Of a DNA stretch of 14,638 bases, positions 13,492 to 14,638 are shown in pieces; position 1 is the first letter of the stretch, and each line of letters begins with the position of its first letter. Below the pieces are notes generated by a model, which worked only from the letters and a program-made list of their open reading frames with translations, was not told where the DNA came from and made no database searches. The stretch is taken from assembly GCA_030151745.1 (NCBI GenBank), contig JASLDA010000144.1:1-14638 (forward strand), read 5' to 3'. Origin of the DNA: Chitinophagaceae bacterium (GTDB taxonomy: Bacteria > Bacteroidota > Bacteroidia > Chitinophagales > Chitinophagaceae). Position numbers and translations under genes: made by a program.

Positions 13492-14638
13492 TCACTCGAA
13501 CAGCCGGCTGTGCAGGCTGCGGAGGGCTTCGGTCTTGTATTCCGACTGGATAAGCAGGGAGATATTGAAATCGCTGCCCCCGTAGGAGATCATGCGGATG
13601 GGGATATGCTTCAGGGCCTCGAATACCCGGCTCGCGAAGCCGTGCTTCTCCGCGCGGAAGTCGCCGACGACGCAGATGATCGTATGATCCTGCTCCTTTT
13701 CGACCTGGGCAAACCGGCCAAGTTCCGAGCAGATGGAGTCCGCGTGCTGGTCGTTATCGATCGTCAGCGAAACGGCGACCTCGTATGTCGTGATCATGTC
13801 GATCGGCGTTTTGTAGCACTCGAAGATTTCGAAGACGCCGCGCAGGAAGCCGTAGGCGAGCAGCATCCGGCTTGACTGGATCTTGATGGCCGTAATGCCG
13901 TCCTTGGCCGCGATGGATTTGATCCGGCCTTTTTCGCTGTCATGCGTGATCAGCGTTCCTGCCGCAGAAGGCTCCATCGTGTTCAGCAGGCGTACCGGGA
14001 TCTTGTACCGCTGCGCCGGGAATACCGATTGCGGATGCAGGATCTTCGCGCCGAAGTAGGCCAGCTCCGCGGCTTCGTCGAAGGAAAGTTGCGCGATAGG
14101 CTTCGTGCCGCTGACCACGCGCGGATCGTTGTTATGCATGCCGTCGATATCGGTCCAGATCTGCACCTCCTCGGCTCCGATCGCGGCACCGATCAGGGAG
14201 GCCGTATAATCGCTGCCGCCGCGCCGGAGATTGTCGATGGCCTGCTGGGCATTGCGGCAGATATAGCCCTGCGTTATGAAGAGCTTATTGCCTGGGTTCG
14301 CGCTCAGGAGCTTCGTCAGGCGGGCCGCGATATAGGGGATGTCCGGCTCCCCGTGCTCGTCGGTCTTCATGAACTCCAAGGCCGGCAGCAATATGGACGG
14401 GACGTTGATGGACTGCAGGTACAGGTGGTACAGCCCGGTTGAGATCAGCTCGCCCTGGGCCAGCACGATCTTTTCCATCGCCGGGGTGAAGCGGCTTTGC
14501 GAGAACCCGGACAGGAGCGAAAAATAGGGCGCGACGAAGGCTAGAGCTTGCTCATGGAAGCTCCTGGCAGGGAAAAGCTCGGTGATGAAATCTTTGTATT
14601 TCGAATGAAGCCTGGCGATGCAGTCCAGGCCTGCGCTC
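13492..14638 (-). CDS. lysC: Aspartate kinase (partial, N-terminus beyond right edge)
   Basis: An open frame of 381 codons enters from the right edge and ends at TGA 13492-13494. Kinase-domain signatures are clear: VLAQGELISTGLY, FITQGYIC, RRGGSDYTASLIG, WTDIDGMHNNDPRVV, and LSFDEAAELAYFGAKILHPQS (as two blocks). Two C-terminal ACT-type segments follow, around GITAIKIQSS...AYGFLRGVFEIF and HTIICVVGDF...RMISYGGSDFNISLLI. The enzyme phosphorylates aspartate, the first step to lysine, threonine and methionine. An internal ATG at 14478 is not the start, because coding resemblance continues upstream; about 60 residues, including the N-terminal KFGG motif, are missing. No homoserine dehydrogenase domain follows, so it is monofunctional. 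An allosteric-loop residue is unusual: the common TSEV reads TYEV (Tyr codon 13783-13785). Confidence 0.93.
   Translation of the reverse strand, partial: SAGLDCIARLHSKYKDFITELFPARSFHEQALAFVAPYFSLLSGFSQSRFTPAMEKIVLAQGELISTGLYHLYLQSINVPSILLPALEFMKTDEHGEPDIPYIAARLTKLLSANPGNKLFITQGYICRNAQQAIDNLRRGGSDYTASLIGAAIGAEEVQIWTDIDGMHNNDPRVVSGTKPIAQLSFDEAAELAYFGAKILHPQSVFPAQRYKIPVRLLNTMEPSAAGTLITHDSEKGRIKSIAAKDGITAIKIQSSRMLLAYGFLRGVFEIFECYKTPIDMITTYEVAVSLTIDNDQHADSICSELGRFAQVEKEQDHTIICVVGDFRAEKHGFASRVFEALKHIPIRMISYGGSDFNISLLIQSEYKTEALRSLHSRLFE

Noticed and set aside
1..14638. CRISPR array, insertion sequence, integrase or phage genes
   Set aside because: No regularly spaced repeats with unique spacers, no transposase or integrase motifs and no terminal inverted repeats with target duplications were seen.

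Overview
The window looks like a chromosomal piece of a high-GC Bacteroidota, probably of the Chitinophagia type. The support is two secreted proteins with type IX secretion (T9SS) type A C-terminal sorting domains, a TonB-dependent receptor with an N-terminal carboxypeptidase-regulatory-like domain paired with a DUF4249 lipoprotein, an ECF sigma factor with a Bacteroidota-style membrane partner, and start codons that mostly lack Shine-Dalgarno sequences. The genus cannot be fixed from sequence reading alone.

Layout. (1) 1-1983, minus strand: an imuA-imuB mutagenic-repair cassette. imuB runs off the left edge, and a 27-bp palindrome sits just upstream of imuA. (2) 2153-4494, minus strand: a cobalamin riboswitch (4323-4494), a regulatory hairpin whose loop carries the ribosome binding site, a 37-codon leader ORF, and a T9SS-exported propeller-like surface protein whose start overlaps the leader stop as ATGA. 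A structured 3' region ending in an intrinsic terminator (2153-2195) closes the unit. (3) 4873-8031, plus strand, divergent from unit 2: a TonB-dependent receptor and a DUF4249 lipoprotein 6 nt apart. (4) 8040-8172: opposed arrays of a 10-bp repeat, leading into a single-cysteine thioredoxin-fold gene (8174-8737). (5) A 38-bp perfect palindrome lies between the convergent thioredoxin-like gene and a second T9SS protein (8886-10724, minus). (6) 10855-12979, minus: an ECF sigma factor overlapping by 8 nt a protein with a cytoplasmic N-terminus, one inner-membrane helix, a Pro/Ala-rich periplasmic linker and a C-terminal outer-membrane-type beta domain. This matches the dual membrane-spanning anti-sigma architecture. 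An ECF-type promoter precedes the sigma gene. (7) 13492-14638, minus: an aspartate kinase cut by the right edge, followed by a hairpin.

How it fits together. The most interesting unit is region 2. A B12 riboswitch normally controls B12 synthesis or uptake, yet here the first full-length gene behind it is a T9SS-secreted propeller-like surface protein, divergent from a TonB receptor. By analogy with BtuG, the surface beta-propeller that captures B12 for BtuB in Bacteroides, it could be a T9SS-anchored B12-capture protein. That function is inference; the riboswitch, the leader ORF and the ATGA overlap are read directly from the sequence.
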